Shown here: positions 40,701-51,205 of the stretch, piece after piece
Layout of the letters: each line of letters starts with the position of its first letter
Numbering within the stretch: position 1 is the stretch's first letter
DNA from: Neurospora tetraspora
Lineage: Eukaryota > Ascomycota > Sordariomycetes > Sordariales > Sordariaceae
NCBI RefSeq assembly: GCF_033439725.1
Contig: NW_026944386.1
Coordinates: 2,418,001 to 2,482,000 of the forward strand
Reading direction: 5' to 3'
DNA: 64,000 nt
The notes under the pieces: model-generated
Seen by the model: the letters and a program-made list of their open reading frames with translations, nothing else
Databases searched by the model: none
Told to the model about the DNA's origin: nothing
Program-made: the position numbers and the translations under genes

Positions 40701-43700
40701 TCATACCCGCAGACGAGTCCGTTGCTGGACTTGAAGCAGCCATACAAGCCTGCATCATTGTTCCAAGCGATAGGGATGATCATTTTCGTTTTGTCCACGA
40801 TCGTTACATCCAGGCTGCTGCCGCATTACAAGAGTGCAATGCTCGAAAAATGCACTTTGCCATCGCCCAAACACTACTCAAGTACCACGCCAACGATCGC
40901 GCTTACAGGGACAATGCGGCCTCCCATATTTGCGAGTGCGTAGATATCATCTGCCAGCAAGTGTCTCACCGGCGTTCGTATCGGACATTGCTCTCCCGGT
41001 GTGCCCAAGAAGCAGCCGTGAGCGGCGCAAGACCTACTGCAGCGAAATATTACGGCAACGCTGTAGCGCTACTTCAACCTGACCCTTGGAACGACGATGC
41101 GGGTGATTCCTCTTATGAAGAAACTCTCCAACTCTACATCCAAGCAGCCGAATGCTACCTTTACATGGGCCTTCACACCGCCGCCAATGATCTACTCCAG
41201 ACAATCCTCGCCAAGGCAAGGACGGCAGTTGACAGGGCCCCGGCATGGGTACTGCAGTCACGGGTTTTTGCTCAGGGCGGAAACTCCGAACAGGCATTGG
41301 ACTCGCTCAGGTTGTGTTTGAAAGCTTTGGGTGTAGGCTTCGATGACAACCCATCCTTTGAGAAGTGCGACGCCCAATTCGAGCGCTTGTCAGTACGGAT
41401 ACAGGCAATGGATCGCAGCGAACTGGTCAACCCGTCCAAGACGGAAGATATCACTCTTGCATCCCTTGGTGCCGTGCTCACCGAGACCGTTAGTGCTGGA
41501 TGGTGGAGCAACTGTCTGTACTTTTACCAACTGGCGCTCTCTATGATGGAGTTACACTTGGAGAAAGGGTCATTTCCACAGTCCGGCCTGGCATTCCTAT
41601 ACTTGGGTATCATCGCCCTGACAAGGTTCAACCTGGTGCAGTTCACTGTTCAGTTGGCCGGCATCTTCTTGGAGTTGCTAGAGAAGTATCGCGACCCAGA
41701 TTCAATGGCCAGGGGTTACATGATCTATGCCAACTTTGTCGGTCATGTTCAGTTCCCGCTTGGCGCTATCGCCAACCAATTTGAGGCATCGGTCGAGTAC
41801 GCCGCTGCTGTGGGAGACCGCATCTCTGCCATCCTTTGCTTTGGCCTAGCTGCACAGCTGAGATTCTTTGCCAGCGAAAATATTTCCGACGTCGAGGCTT
41901 TCTGTCAATATGGCTGTGAGGAGGTACCGGACTGGCATCTGGATACCCGTGGCGGTGCAATTCTCATTGCCATTCGACAGGTGTGCCGTGCCTTGCAAGG
42001 GAAGACGCAAGTCACAGATCCTTATGAGGTCATGAGCGACGAACAACACAAAGTCTCAACTTACAAGTCCTGGCTCACAGCCAAGGCCAGCGTAGAGAGG
42101 ACACTCATGTTCTACGAGTCAATCGAGATTATTCCGCTCTTCCTGTATGGGCATTATGAGCGGGCTATTGAGATCGGAGAGGCTTGTTACAAGAACAGCA
42201 AGATGATCTGGTCGGCCAGGAACACAAAACTCGCCCAGTGGTTCTACGCCTTGTCCTTGGCGGCTGTGATCCTCCGCGAACAGCAAGACCCTCGACGCTT
42301 GGCAGAAGATGAGGAGAAGTTCAAGAGTCGGGTGGAGGAGACGATTGAGAAGATCGATGAATTGAACAAGGGGCTGAAGGACTGGCAGGCGGTTAATAAT
42401 GTCAACTACCTGGCTTGGTCAAAGTTGCTGGATGCTCAAATATCAGAGATCCGTGGCCAGTATGGGGATGCCATTCGGCAGTATGAAGAGGCGTTGGATC
42501 ATGCTTCGGAACACAATTTCCTCTTCGAGGAGGCCCTGGGCAATTACCTGATGGCTAGCGTCTTCATTCGCCACAAGGGCAGGCGCTCTGCCCGGTCTGC
42601 CCTTCGCGACTCTATCGCTCTCTACCGCCAGCTTGGTGCCACGGGAATTGCCGACCTCATCGAAACCGGTCATAGTATCTTGCTCCATGGCCCCATGCGC
42701 AACCCTCGCACAGCTGATGCTGGCGTTCAGACCGATTTTACTGGCGACGCTGCGTCTGTTCAATATCGGGCAGCGGACGAAGAAGGATTGGAGGACGAGG
42801 AGGAGACGGCGCAGGCTGCGGTGGCAGCGCTGAAAGGGGAACGCATGACGGCGTGGAGAGGCTCAATGCAGCCGGAGGCTGGGGTTGGCTTGCCAGCACT
42901 TGATATGATCGATCTGCACGCGATTTTGGTCTCATCCCAGGTCATCTCCTCGGTGTTGAGGGTTGATGAGCTTCTCAAGACCATGTGCGACGTGATCTTG
43001 CAGACGTGCAGCGGGTCCGCTACCCTGGCAGCTCTCGTGGTGTATGAGGATGAGAAGGTGAAGGATGGTTCGCCCCTGTGTGTTGCTGCGAGTGGTGACC
43101 CCGATAAAGGAGCCGAGGCGCACATTCCCGGCATTCCCCTCAGCGGAACCGACCTCGTCGCCGAGAACGTCATCCTGTACTGCTCTCGCTTCCGTGAGGT
43201 GGTCTTCCTCCGGGACCTTGTGAGCGATGAGCGGTTCGGCAACGTCAGTGAAAGTTGGCTTCGGAGGAACCCCAACAGCAAAGCGGTCATTGCCATCCCG
43301 ATCTTGCATGGTTCTGAAAACCCGCTCCTTGGCGTCTTGTACCTCGAAGGTGTTCCCGGCTCATTCACAGACCGAAACGTCACTGTTCTGCAGCTTCTCG
43401 TCAACCAGATCGGAATCAGTTACTCGAACGCTCTGGCCATGAAAGCTGTTGAAAAGGTCTCGGCCGAGAACGTCTCCATGGTGGCGCTCCAGAAGCGTGC
43501 TTTGGCTAAAGCGGTTGAAGCAGAAACCAAAGCCAGAAATGCCGAAGCTGAAGCCATCCGGAACGTGAAGCTTGCTGAAGAAGCCGCGAAGGCGAAGTCA
43601 ATTTTCCTCGCCAATGTCTCTCACGAGCTGCGCACGCCCCTCAATGGTGTGATTGGAAACTCGGAGCTGCTCAGGGATAGCAACTTGAACAGGGAGCAAC

Positions 43701-44992
43701 TGGAGATGGCTGACTCAATACGTGTGTCGGCAGATCTGCTTCTTACGGTCATCAACGACATCCTGGACTTTTCAAGGATGGAGGCAGACAAGATGAAGCT
43801 CTACATTATCGCATTCAACCCGGAGGAGATGGTTCGCGAAGTCGTCCGCGCAGCATCGTACAGCAACAAGGAAAAGACATCCAAGAAGAACGTCAAGATC
43901 GTCCACGACATCAATCTTCCTCCCATGTTGATCTACGGCGATCCCATTCGTCTTCACCAGGTCCTCGGCAATCTCATCGGCAACAGTCTGAAGTTCACAG
44001 AGGATGGCTCCATCACCATCGGGGCCAAGGTGGACTCCGAAACCACAGAGAAGGCGACGTTGACCTTTTGGGTCAAGGATACCGGCATCGGCATTTCACC
44101 ACAGCAACTCGACAAGCTCTTCCTTCCCTTCAGCCAAGCCGACGAGAGCACAGCGCGGAAGTATGGCGGCAGTGGTCTCGGTCTCAGTATCTGCAAGTCA
44201 CTGATCGAATCGACCATGAAGGGCAAGATCCGCCTGGAAAGTGAGGAAAACGTGGGGACAACCGTCCGGTTCACCGTCACGTTTGATAAGGCCAAGCCGG
44301 AGGTGATGGCAGGTGATACCCAGAGTACTTCGCCCGTTCAGATGGAGCCTCCACGGGACCGCCAACCGCGGCCACTTCCGGGTGCTGTGGAAAACGGCGA
44401 TGTCGGCAGCGATCAGGTGCCGAGACCCTACATCGATCTCACCCATATCCCACGCAACCAGCTTCGAATATGCATTGCCGAAGACAATTCCATCAATGCC
44501 AAGATTGCCATGCAGTATATGCACAAGCTGGGTTATCCGAACGTCGACACCTATGACAACGGCCTGAAAGCAGTTGAGGGTCTGCGGGAGAAGGCGCGGC
44601 AGGGAAACCCGTATCATATCATACTAATGGACGTACAAATGCCAGTGCTGGATGGTTATGAGGCGACGAAGATGCTGAGAAACGACCCGATCGATGCTGT
44701 CCGCAAGATTCTCGTGATTGCCATGACGGCCTCGGCCATTCAGGGTGATCGAGAGAAGTGTCTCGCCGCGGGCATGAACGATTATCTCGCCAAACCGGTA
44801 CGAGGGGAGTTGCTGAAGAGGAAGCTGGATACTTATCTGGGAGCGAGCGCGAGCATGAGTTTCAGTACTCAGGTTGGTCAGCCCAAAGTCACCACTAACA
44901 CCACTGCCACCACTGCCACAGCCTCCACCACCTCTTCAACTCCCATCACAACCCCAACAACCCCCATGACTCCCATAACCCCAGATCAATGA
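37736..44992 (+). CDS. Chk1/Mak2-type hybrid histidine kinase (pseudokinase-ATPase-GAF-HK-REC)
   Basis: Very large hybrid sensor kinase of the class containing Candida Chk1 and fission yeast Mak2/Mak3, which signal peroxide stress. One uninterrupted frame, 2418 aa. The ATG at 37736 (GACCATGG) is the first in frame; the frame opens 11 codons earlier without ATG. Order: Ser/Thr kinase-like domain (about 45-430) with IVHGEIRPDAF in place of HRD-type catalytic loop and no DFG, so likely a pseudokinase; AAA/NACHT-like ATPase with Walker A EGTGGLGKS (Lys near 611) and Walker B CFCLDDLHFADD; long helical TPR-like region; GAF (about 1725-1900); coiled coil; H-box LANVSHELRTPLNG (His1963); N-box GNLIGNSLKFT; DTGIGIS; GGSGLGL; receiver IAEDNS...LMDVQMPVLDG (Asp2299), AKPV. 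The C-terminus after the receiver is Thr/Pro low complexity. A GTTGGT donor at 44873 could instead splice to 45067, extending the protein. Confidence 0.95.
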   Translation: MESVAIPPQDDQQQLDPPARIFERLRQIAGFAWDETKPPYHSTYDNWHVFGTRFVSPFSTTGTPAPASPAPYPNTSPSSLAKLAPGHRASPQDRPNVSASHSDAGSDRSVTSPPTVAHHATDAPVVEELVVARISYHVLREERAYHIAKSLVSTVDPNAEHIARPIDLIRLNPLPGDRGTIVVAIYAYSGENYLFKVLDMGPAFFYADKHNDRWEAQRKEHPVLEEPISLQHFLDFAIGAAQCLEMLHHSQSIVHGEIRPDAFHYNLELNRIKITSLGSGLRSFEHGLTSTGWSTLSKEVGARHKLQYISPEQTGRMPAEPDTRTDIYSLGVLFWSLLTQQPVFQGDTPLDIVQGVLGRRIPNVSQIRMDVPDVIGRIIQKCTSKNVSDRYFSASGLRHDLVKVQELLGSGDSQSLKDFQIGSRDVSSSFRLPTNMIGRDRERSELLKVIERVSKSHGMNHKGGVNWGSDGSVLSNDVVDSVEVSSEGASSAEGLNRQSGSWALPDPRNRVSLPPSALGTISVTTSGETTSSGTSTGTSTISGGNRQSRQWDKPAFETASLNENVSSDASRGSGLLSEPTSTISRQLGSKFRKQRQGNCEVVIIEGTGGLGKSYLVQSILADARRRGYCATAKFETARRTAFGPLLQLLSSLFRQVWGERNTETPFHQALKHHVRPVWPTLHKVLGLPEFLLGPPDNIPQRSNSTSSQGGGQPALKRRGSSPEFGCNNMYRHSSKVSSATQTSQEFLRAGGSTQTSRLTNTFLDVLRMFTHYKFICFCLDDLHFADDESQELISQIIGARMKMVMIITYRPEEIEPEKVLQILSPPKSEELPRGAGAPIMTKIKLTPLSEDDIIHFVSSTLCLPKEDVTPLALVIQSKTAGNPFYMREMLNAGYRKKCIWYDYLVGEWKYDLDKLFDQFQGEQNYDVLDTAFITRRLSELPPASRSILAWAALLGQTFSFDLICRLMTGEFHFEEDKDKGQQEEDCSYIIPADESVAGLEAAIQACIIVPSDRDDHFRFVHDRYIQAAAALQECNARKMHFAIAQTLLKYHANDRAYRDNAASHICECVDIICQQVSHRRSYRTLLSRCAQEAAVSGARPTAAKYYGNAVALLQPDPWNDDAGDSSYEETLQLYIQAAECYLYMGLHTAANDLLQTILAKARTAVDRAPAWVLQSRVFAQGGNSEQALDSLRLCLKALGVGFDDNPSFEKCDAQFERLSVRIQAMDRSELVNPSKTEDITLASLGAVLTETVSAGWWSNCLYFYQLALSMMELHLEKGSFPQSGLAFLYLGIIALTRFNLVQFTVQLAGIFLELLEKYRDPDSMARGYMIYANFVGHVQFPLGAIANQFEASVEYAAAVGDRISAILCFGLAAQLRFFASENISDVEAFCQYGCEEVPDWHLDTRGGAILIAIRQVCRALQGKTQVTDPYEVMSDEQHKVSTYKSWLTAKASVERTLMFYESIEIIPLFLYGHYERAIEIGEACYKNSKMIWSARNTKLAQWFYALSLAAVILREQQDPRRLAEDEEKFKSRVEETIEKIDELNKGLKDWQAVNNVNYLAWSKLLDAQISEIRGQYGDAIRQYEEALDHASEHNFLFEEALGNYLMASVFIRHKGRRSARSALRDSIALYRQLGATGIADLIETGHSILLHGPMRNPRTADAGVQTDFTGDAASVQYRAADEEGLEDEEETAQAAVAALKGERMTAWRGSMQPEAGVGLPALDMIDLHAILVSSQVISSVLRVDELLKTMCDVILQTCSGSATLAALVVYEDEKVKDGSPLCVAASGDPDKGAEAHIPGIPLSGTDLVAENVILYCSRFREVVFLRDLVSDERFGNVSESWLRRNPNSKAVIAIPILHGSENPLLGVLYLEGVPGSFTDRNVTVLQLLVNQIGISYSNALAMKAVEKVSAENVSMVALQKRALAKAVEAETKARNAEAEAIRNVKLAEEAAKAKSIFLANVSHELRTPLNGVIGNSELLRDSNLNREQLEMADSIRVSADLLLTVINDILDFSRMEADKMKLYIIAFNPEEMVREVVRAASYSNKEKTSKKNVKIVHDINLPPMLIYGDPIRLHQVLGNLIGNSLKFTEDGSITIGAKVDSETTEKATLTFWVKDTGIGISPQQLDKLFLPFSQADESTARKYGGSGLGLSICKSLIESTMKGKIRLESEENVGTTVRFTVTFDKAKPEVMAGDTQSTSPVQMEPPRDRQPRPLPGAVENGDVGSDQVPRPYIDLTHIPRNQLRICIAEDNSINAKIAMQYMHKLGYPNVDTYDNGLKAVEGLREKARQGNPYHIILMDVQMPVLDGYEATKMLRNDPIDAVRKILVIAMTASAIQGDREKCLAAGMNDYLAKPVRGELLKRKLDTYLGASASMSFSTQVGQPKVTTNTTATTATASTTSSTPITTPTTPMTPITPDQ

Positions 44993-46427
44993 GACCAACG
45001 ATTTCTTGACATTCGAGAGTTGTGGTGTGCGAGTGCTTAAAGTCTGACGCCTCAGCTTGTGAACAGCGTTTCCTCGAACGGCGCTTTGCACAAAGACCCG
45101 GCAGCCCCCAACCCATCAACCCCGGCAGCAGCAGTCCCAAAAAAGATGTTGACACTCCACTTTCCTCGCCCGTACCACCTCCTCTGGCTGATAACACCGC
45201 TGCTTCTGCTTCCACTGTCAAAATCGGAGTGGGATCCGCTGCGGCTTCTCTTCGAGAGGTGGCGGCCAACAACGTGAGCGGCGGTGATTCGAGACCGTCT
45301 TCACCCAAACTCCTTCCTCTCGGCAGCAAGAACAACAACAGCAGCAACCACAGAAGAGGCAGCTCACTCGATATCCGCCTGCTCCGCCGCTCAGAGTCTG
45401 CGACAAGCCTCAGTAACGTCACAAACACCAGCGGCGGAAGCAGCAGCGGCAGCAAGAAGACTTCGTTGGACAGGCCTTTGTCCTTTCCATCTTCGTCGTC
45501 TAGCGAGCGGCGAGGATCGGTGCCGGACTTGGCAGCTGGTGGTGGTGGTGGTGACAAGCGGCAGCCTAAGAAACTAGTGAAGGCTCGGAAGTGATTTCGT
45601 TCTTCCCTTTTCATTTCTTCATCTCATTTGGGTCTTGCGGGTGGAAAATGTCAAGGAAGGGGAAGTGAAAGTGAGCAGGCATTCTGGCGGCCATGGGAAG
45701 TTGGACGGGCAAAGAAGTTTTTGGCGGTGCGATTCAAAAGAAACAGCCATATACCATAGAAAGAAAGAGTTTCAAAGATAGAGCGGCAGAGGGAAATGAG
45801 AAGGTGGGAAAGGCTGAGATCATAGGGAGGACATGTATAGGAAGCGAATTGCGGGATGAGAGACGGATGTATGTATGGGTTACATATCCTGGTTACCTCC
45901 GGTTTATACGTGTCTGGTGTGGTATGTGATTGTGCTTTCTGTATTTCTACTTGATTTTTTGTTTTGGGACGGAAAGGGGATGGAATATGGATCGCGGGTT
46001 CACATCATGATGAGCGGTGCAGCGAAAAGCATAAGGAACTAGTTAGTGCATGAAATGGGTCTTTTCTCGATTATTGTTGGCGCATCGTGGGAATGTGAAA
46101 GGTAGGAGGTTATCTGACGACATTATTGCTAATGTTTTCCGCGTCTTCCCTTGCAATCATTCTGGATCGTTCTGTCCTTTGGTTATCATGTCCCGTCTAT
46201 ATATCTACAAGTCACATTTCACAATTGGGTATCATAACAACTACCATCTCTCAGTGTAAATATAGCTTTGAAGCCAATTAGCTGCCCAGTAGTGAACTTG
46301 TCCCCTTAACCACAGAAGACACAAAAACAATTCAGGTGGTATATTATCATCTCTTGCAACATCGCTTGCTTATCTTGCTGAATCCATTCATTTTCCTCCT
46401 CCGCACTCTGCAACGAAGTCATCAAAA
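44993..46427. other. Convergent 3' intergenic region
   Basis: About 1.4 kb between the Chk1-type kinase stop (+) and the Vps29 stop (-). Apart from the candidate terminal exon at 45067-45594, the stretch is AT-leaning, contains only short frames, and should hold the 3' ends of both transcripts. Confidence 0.55.
45067..45594 (+). other. Candidate alternative terminal exon of the Chk1-type kinase
   Basis: An open frame runs to a stop at 45594 but contains no ATG, so it could be translated only by splicing. A donor GTTGGT at 44873 (after codon 2379 of the kinase, phase 0), a CTGAC branch at about 45044-45048 and an acceptor GAACAG ending at 45066 would join it in phase, removing 194 nt. The added 175 residues begin RFLERRFAQRPGSPQPINPG and are Ser-rich with basic-directed motifs RRGSS, RRSES and RRGS that suit phosphorylation. 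It would give a kinase of about 2554 aa. The alternative is that the kinase ends at 44992 and this is 3' untranslated sequence. Confidence 0.45.
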
Positions 46428-47215
46428 TCATGACGACGATACCGAAGCCGCACCAGAAGCCGCCGCCCCAGCACCAGCAGCAGCACCGCCCGCCCCCGTC
46501 GGCTCAACCGGTTTCGTATACGTAACCTTCTCAACCGCCACGTTCTCCACCCCCTTTTCATCCCTCCTCAACTGATAAACATAAAGCGTCAACGAAATTC
46601 CCTGAACATCCATCAGACAAAAGCTCGGCACCACCTCCTCGTCTTCATCGAACCCCTTATCCTGCTCTTTTTGTCCTTCTCCATTGCTGCTGAGGTTAAC
46701 AGCCCACGAAGCAGCAGTAGTAGTAAACGCCCCCGTCGCCGAACCCGGGTTCACAAAGAACTTGTCCATGTACTCGAAGCACTCGAACTTGTGCGTGCCG
46801 CCCCAGCAGAGTACGTCCACGTCCAGACGGTTGGCTTCGGCTAGCAGCAGGTCGGGTTCGTTGGACACCAGGGTGAATCCTTCGAGGAAGCCGATGCGGA
46901 GGTTGCCGTGCGTGACGACGGAGGTTAAGGGGAGGGAGGTCGCTTCGACGTCCATCCGCCCGCGAACGATCTTGAGGTCCGGAGCGATGGTGCGGAGGTA
47001 TTCGTAGGTGGAGCGGTCGGTTAGGTTGCCGAGGCAGAGGGTTTGGGAGATCTTGCCGGGGGCGAGGAGTTTTTTGAACTGGAAGGAAGGGGTGTTAGTG
47101 AGGTTGCTGGTGTTGTGAGGAGGCGGGGGGGGAGAGGGAAACGTACTTTGGCGGGAATGTCCAGGGCCCGGTCTGGGATGTGGAGGTCACCGATTACGAG
47201 GATTAGGAAGGCCAT
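46428..47215 (-). CDS. vps29: Retromer subunit Vps29
   Basis: Subunit of the retromer cargo-recognition complex (with Vps35 and Vps26) that recycles receptors from endosomes to the Golgi. CDS is complement(join(46428..47078,47147..47215)), 239 aa. The 67-nt intron has a GTACGT donor and CCAG acceptor. The metallophosphoesterase fold motifs are visible: GDLHIPDR (from residue 9), LCLGNLTDRSTYEYL, KIVRGRMD, THGNLRIGFLEG, GGTHKFECFEYMDKFFVNPGSATGA. The catalytic His of true phosphoesterases after the RG motif is absent, as in other Vps29 proteins. The human GHTH metal motif reads GGTH here, losing one His. Compared with the human protein (about 182 aa) there is an acidic Gln/Glu/Asp insertion (GEGQKEQDKGFDEDEEVV) before SFCLMDVQG and an Ala/Gly-rich tail. 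Confident from motif order. Confidence 0.95.
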
Positions 47216-47879
47216 TTTGGCGGATTGTTTAGATGCGCTTGAGGATAGAAGGTAGCTGGGAAAGTTGTTGTTGTCTGTTCAAAGGAGGCGCCGTGAAGAT
47301 GACGTGTGCTGGAAGCCGTTGAGGTACAAGGAACTGGCGTTGTCGGTCAGGCAGCTTGTAGAGGGGCGTGGACTACCGTAGTATGAGTGTGCGCCGTGGT
47401 CTGATTCGTATTATGGTATTATTCGGCGTTGTCTATTTCGCGACAAAAACACCAATTGGCCGGGAGATGATGATGCGTCTGGTCGTCGATGTTGTTGTTG
47501 ACGTCTCGAGTTCGAGCTTCGTCGGTGGGCTGCAGTGCGACAAGTGACAAGTGACAAGTGACGGAGGGGAGCCGATGTGGAGACGCGCGGACCTTGTCGG
47601 GCAAGCTGACAGCGACGGGGCCGGGAGTGTGACATGCGATGAGGTGAACTGAAGCCAAGGAACCCGGGAGCTTGGAGGGCTTGGCCTGCCGCCGCCGTGC
47701 CGCCGTGCTCCAGCTGCAGCCGGGTGTGGTCCCTCTCTGCCCTCAACCTTCCTCCCACAACAGCCGGAACAGTGGGGGTGCTTCAGGACTTCCATCAGTG
47801 GGGGACCTGAGGCTTGACACAACGCCCCCCCTATCCCCGCATTTTGAGCCTCTCGTCCCCACTCCCCAACCTCGAATGC
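47216..47879. other. Upstream region of vps29
   Basis: About 660 bp between the vps29 start and the transposon's target duplication. GC content is normal right up to the element edge, so RIP has not visibly spread. A GTGACAA-type short tandem repeat (GACAAGTGACAAGTGACAAGTGAC, about 47538-47562) is present. No gene is recognised. Confidence 0.6.
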
Positions 47880-47887
47880 GAACGGAG
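47880..47887. repeat. Target site duplication, left copy
   Basis: GAACGGAG, identical to the copy at 51258-51265, abuts the left terminal inverted repeat of the MULE-like element. Confidence 0.85.
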
Positions 47888-47939
47888 CGGTCCTGATAAA
47901 TCTACTGTGTTCTCTAGTTAAATCTACGGTCCCCACATG
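47888..47939. repeat. Left terminal inverted repeat of the MULE-like element
   Basis: Starts CGGTCCTGATAAATCTACT and ends GGTCCCCACATG. It matches the reverse complement of 51206-51257 at 48 of 52 positions; three of the four differences are transitions. It contains TAAATCTAC twice. Confidence 0.88.
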
Positions 47940-48175
47940 CTGATACATGCTTAGTTATGTCAGCCACACTAGAATTTAGCGGTTAGCAATATCGATTAAT
48001 ATTGTCACTAATAATCCTCTCTGTCGTAACGTTGTATCGTATAAATCTTTATAATTTAAATTAGCAAATTGAAACTATCACTATCGCTAATATTATCACT
48101 ATCGTAAGTCGTATAGTATTAAGGGGTAGAGAGTATTAATTAGCTGTTCGTCCTATATACTAATTTATTATACAG

Positions 48176-49400
48176 ATGTTTGAAATTATCAACTTTACTA
48201 ATTCTTTAGAGAAGGCCCGCGCGCTTAGCCTAGCGCCTTCGATCGAAATTACTTTTATTATTAAATACAAAGTTCCTTTCCTTTTCCTTCCTATTGTATT
48301 AAAGAAGGAGGTTAAAAATAAGGTTATTTCCTTTAAGGGCGTAGAATTATTATTTACATTAGAGCTGTATCCTTTCAATAAGTTCGATAATTGTACGTAG
48401 CCTACTTTTGATACCCTCTTTCTCAATACGAAGAAAGCGGCGTAAGTAATTGGTTTTACCTTAATAAAGAGGTAGGTATTTAATTACCGCTTAAGTAAGT
48501 TGTTACAGTATAATTTCGAGTATTTAGAGGGCGCGAAGTTAAGTAGTAGTAATAAAAATTTAAATTTAATAATAAAGCTTCGCTTATTAAGTAAAATTAG
48601 TAAGAAGGATTGTAAATAGTAAATTAAAGTTATATTGAACGTTAAAATAAATTGTTAATCTCTTATTTTTCTTTATTTAAATTATTACTATATTTTCGAT
48701 ATCGAGGTCGCTAATTATTTTATTATTAACCGTTACTTTAATTGTACGGAAAATATTACTACTAATATCGTTCGCCTATTGAAATAATTAAAAAGATTTA
48801 TATTAAATATTACTTTCACCCTCCGTAATAAATTCTTTAGTATCAAATTAGTAAGGTACGACGTTTTTAATATATTATGGGGAAATAAAGCGAATATTAT
48901 TAGTAAATCAATATTTATTTAATAATTTATTAATATTTTAGTAACCAAAGAGGGGGTTATTTACGCGTTTTATTATAATGGCAGGCGCGTTAATAGTTTT
49001 ATCGATTGCGTTTTTTAGACGTACGATTGGTACGTGGAGTAGTTAAGGAAGAATTTAAAGGTTTGGAGTATAGATTATATATAAAGTTAATAAGCTTAAT
49101 ATATTTTTCTTTTAGATTTGCGGTGTTATTGCTATGTATATTATTTTTAATATCAATTATTATCTATTAAGTATGGAGAAGGAGGGTTACTTTTTGTAGA
49201 TTTTTAAGTAATTTAAAGATTTTCTTACTATTAAAGAAATTCTCCTTCCTAACGTCATTATTACTAATTTCGATAAAGTATATAAGAAAGTTATACGGTA
49301 GGTTTTTAATAATATTATTTAATATTAAATTTATTTATAGTACGTTATAAAGAATATAATTTTTAATATTAAAAAGAAGTGGGTTAATTTTTTCGAAGGT
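48176..49400 (+). pseudogene. MULE transposase remnant, FAR1-type and MULE domains
   Basis: Best-preserved part of the transposase. From ATG 48176 the frame is open for 74 codons, then continues through stops at positions where RIP of CAA, CAG or TGG is the simple explanation. The stretch to about 48710 reads like a FAR1-type zinc-binding domain, with SSSNKNLNL and SKKDC followed by IKVILNV. A second segment, in another frame, reads YKVNKLN, ICGVIAM, LLSMEKEGYF and, further on, LPNVIITNFDKVYKKVI, the MULE pattern of TYKTN, ICGV, S-EKE-Y and P-VIVTD-D-A--nAI. The catalytic Asp positions read N or are preceded by stops. The copy is clearly dead. The frame change implies an indel or intron between the two parts. 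The C-terminal region to about 50900 is too degraded for me to call a SWIM finger. Confidence 0.75.
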
Positions 49401-51205
49401 ATAGTATTTAGGAAGTAGGGTAGTAATAATAATTATTTATATAATGAGGAGGATTGTAAGGTTTCTTAGTAAGTTGCGGCGAGGTTTTTTAATAATAGTG
49501 ACTGCGCTTATTATTTAGGTAATTTTATAAGGAATTTTTAATTTTAATTACAAACCAGATAAGTTCTAAAGGATGACCTTATTAAGAATTTTAATAAAAG
49601 GGTATAATTGGAGAACGTTAATAGTATTTTAGTAATTTGGAATGCTATCGTTTATTTTGATATAGAAGAGATATTTTGGAAAGAGTAAAGGATTCTTAAA
49701 AGCGAGTTCGTTAATTAGAACGGTAAATTATTTATCATTATATAGAATAATAAATAACGGGTTTCAATTAATTAATTCCTCCTTTTTTTTATAAATATTA
49801 TTATTTACTTTTTTAATACGTACGTTTTTATAAGGCACGAGTTCAATTAGTTCGCTATTAAAACGTATTGTAATTTTAGTGTTAGAATTATTTTCTATAT
49901 AGAGGGCACGTACAGCATATTGAAAATTCTATTTAAAAACTATTGTATATACTTTAATTAACTATTTGAAATTATTAAGGAGACTTTTAGCTGTTTATAG
50001 GAGAAGTATTGGGCGAATTATGCGATGTAGATTTTTAAGAGTATTAATTAATATTTTTATAGTATTTTTCAATGTTTATGATATTTTACTAGCTTTATAG
50101 GGTTCGATTTAATAAAAGTATAGTTGGATTTAGTATTAGAAGCTATTACTGATAAGCGGCGGGTTATAGAATGTAGTGGTTATTTTAGATGTAATTTAGT
50201 TTGCTTTGTTAGTACAAGATATTAATATTATTACGAGTCGATAAAGCGTTTATTTTAGAAGAATTAGACTATTATTAGCAGTTAAAACCTAATTAAGTAA
50301 GTTTTTAAAAGATATTTCCTATATTAACTTACGCTATAGATGATTCGTATTAATTTTTATCTTTTATAGCCTTTATTAGAGTAATTCTTTTATTTAGGTA
50401 GGGAGTAACATTTAAAACCTATATTTAATAAAAGATAGTAGAATTTTTAAGTATAAGGGTAAGTAATTAATAGTACTTAAGTTGTACTTATAGCCGCCTA
50501 CCTTCCCCTCGCTTCGTTTGCGAGTATACGCTATAATCTTTTTTATGACGAATTTTTACGTTTATAAAAGAAGGTAAAGAGAATGATAGTTATTTAAGCG
50601 GTTATTTGAATATATGTAGAGATATAAGGTTTTAAAGATGTAGTTTCTTCTTTATTATATAATTTTTAAAATTTCTTATAATATTAAATATAGTTAGAGA
50701 GAGATTTGACGGCGAGGGCGGCTATATAATAGTAGTTATAGAGTTAGGGCGGTTAGGTACCTTTATTATTATAGTAGTAAGGCAATTGGGTATTTCCTTT
50801 AGTTTAATAGTAGGGCTTTAGCTTCTAGCCTTTATATTAGGCGCTTATAATGTTTTTATAGAGGTAGTAGTAATATATAGGGGCGCCTCTTGTACTAATT
50901 GTGTATTAGATAGTATATTAAAGCCCTTTAGTATAGTTATTTATTTAGAGTTAAGTTTAGCGAAGGTACCCTTATAACCCCTATAACTTCTATAATTAGA
51001 GTATTTAAGGGTAGCACTAGTAATAATCTAGCAATTTGACAGCACTTGGTATTTATATACGAATAAATATACTGGTTCTTATTATTTGAATGACCTTAAT
51101 TTTATTTATTTTAGTAACGATGGTACTTTCATGTCGATTTGTAGTAGATTTATATAGGACTGACATCTTAGAGCATAGGGATATGGGCACGTGATAGGGC
51201 TGGTA

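Noticed and set aside
48000-51200. AT-rich block considered as centromere-like DNA or a retroelement relic
   Set aside because: Clean inverted ends, an 8-bp target duplication and MULE-type transposase text identify a single DNA transposon; no long terminal direct repeats or reverse transcriptase text were seen.
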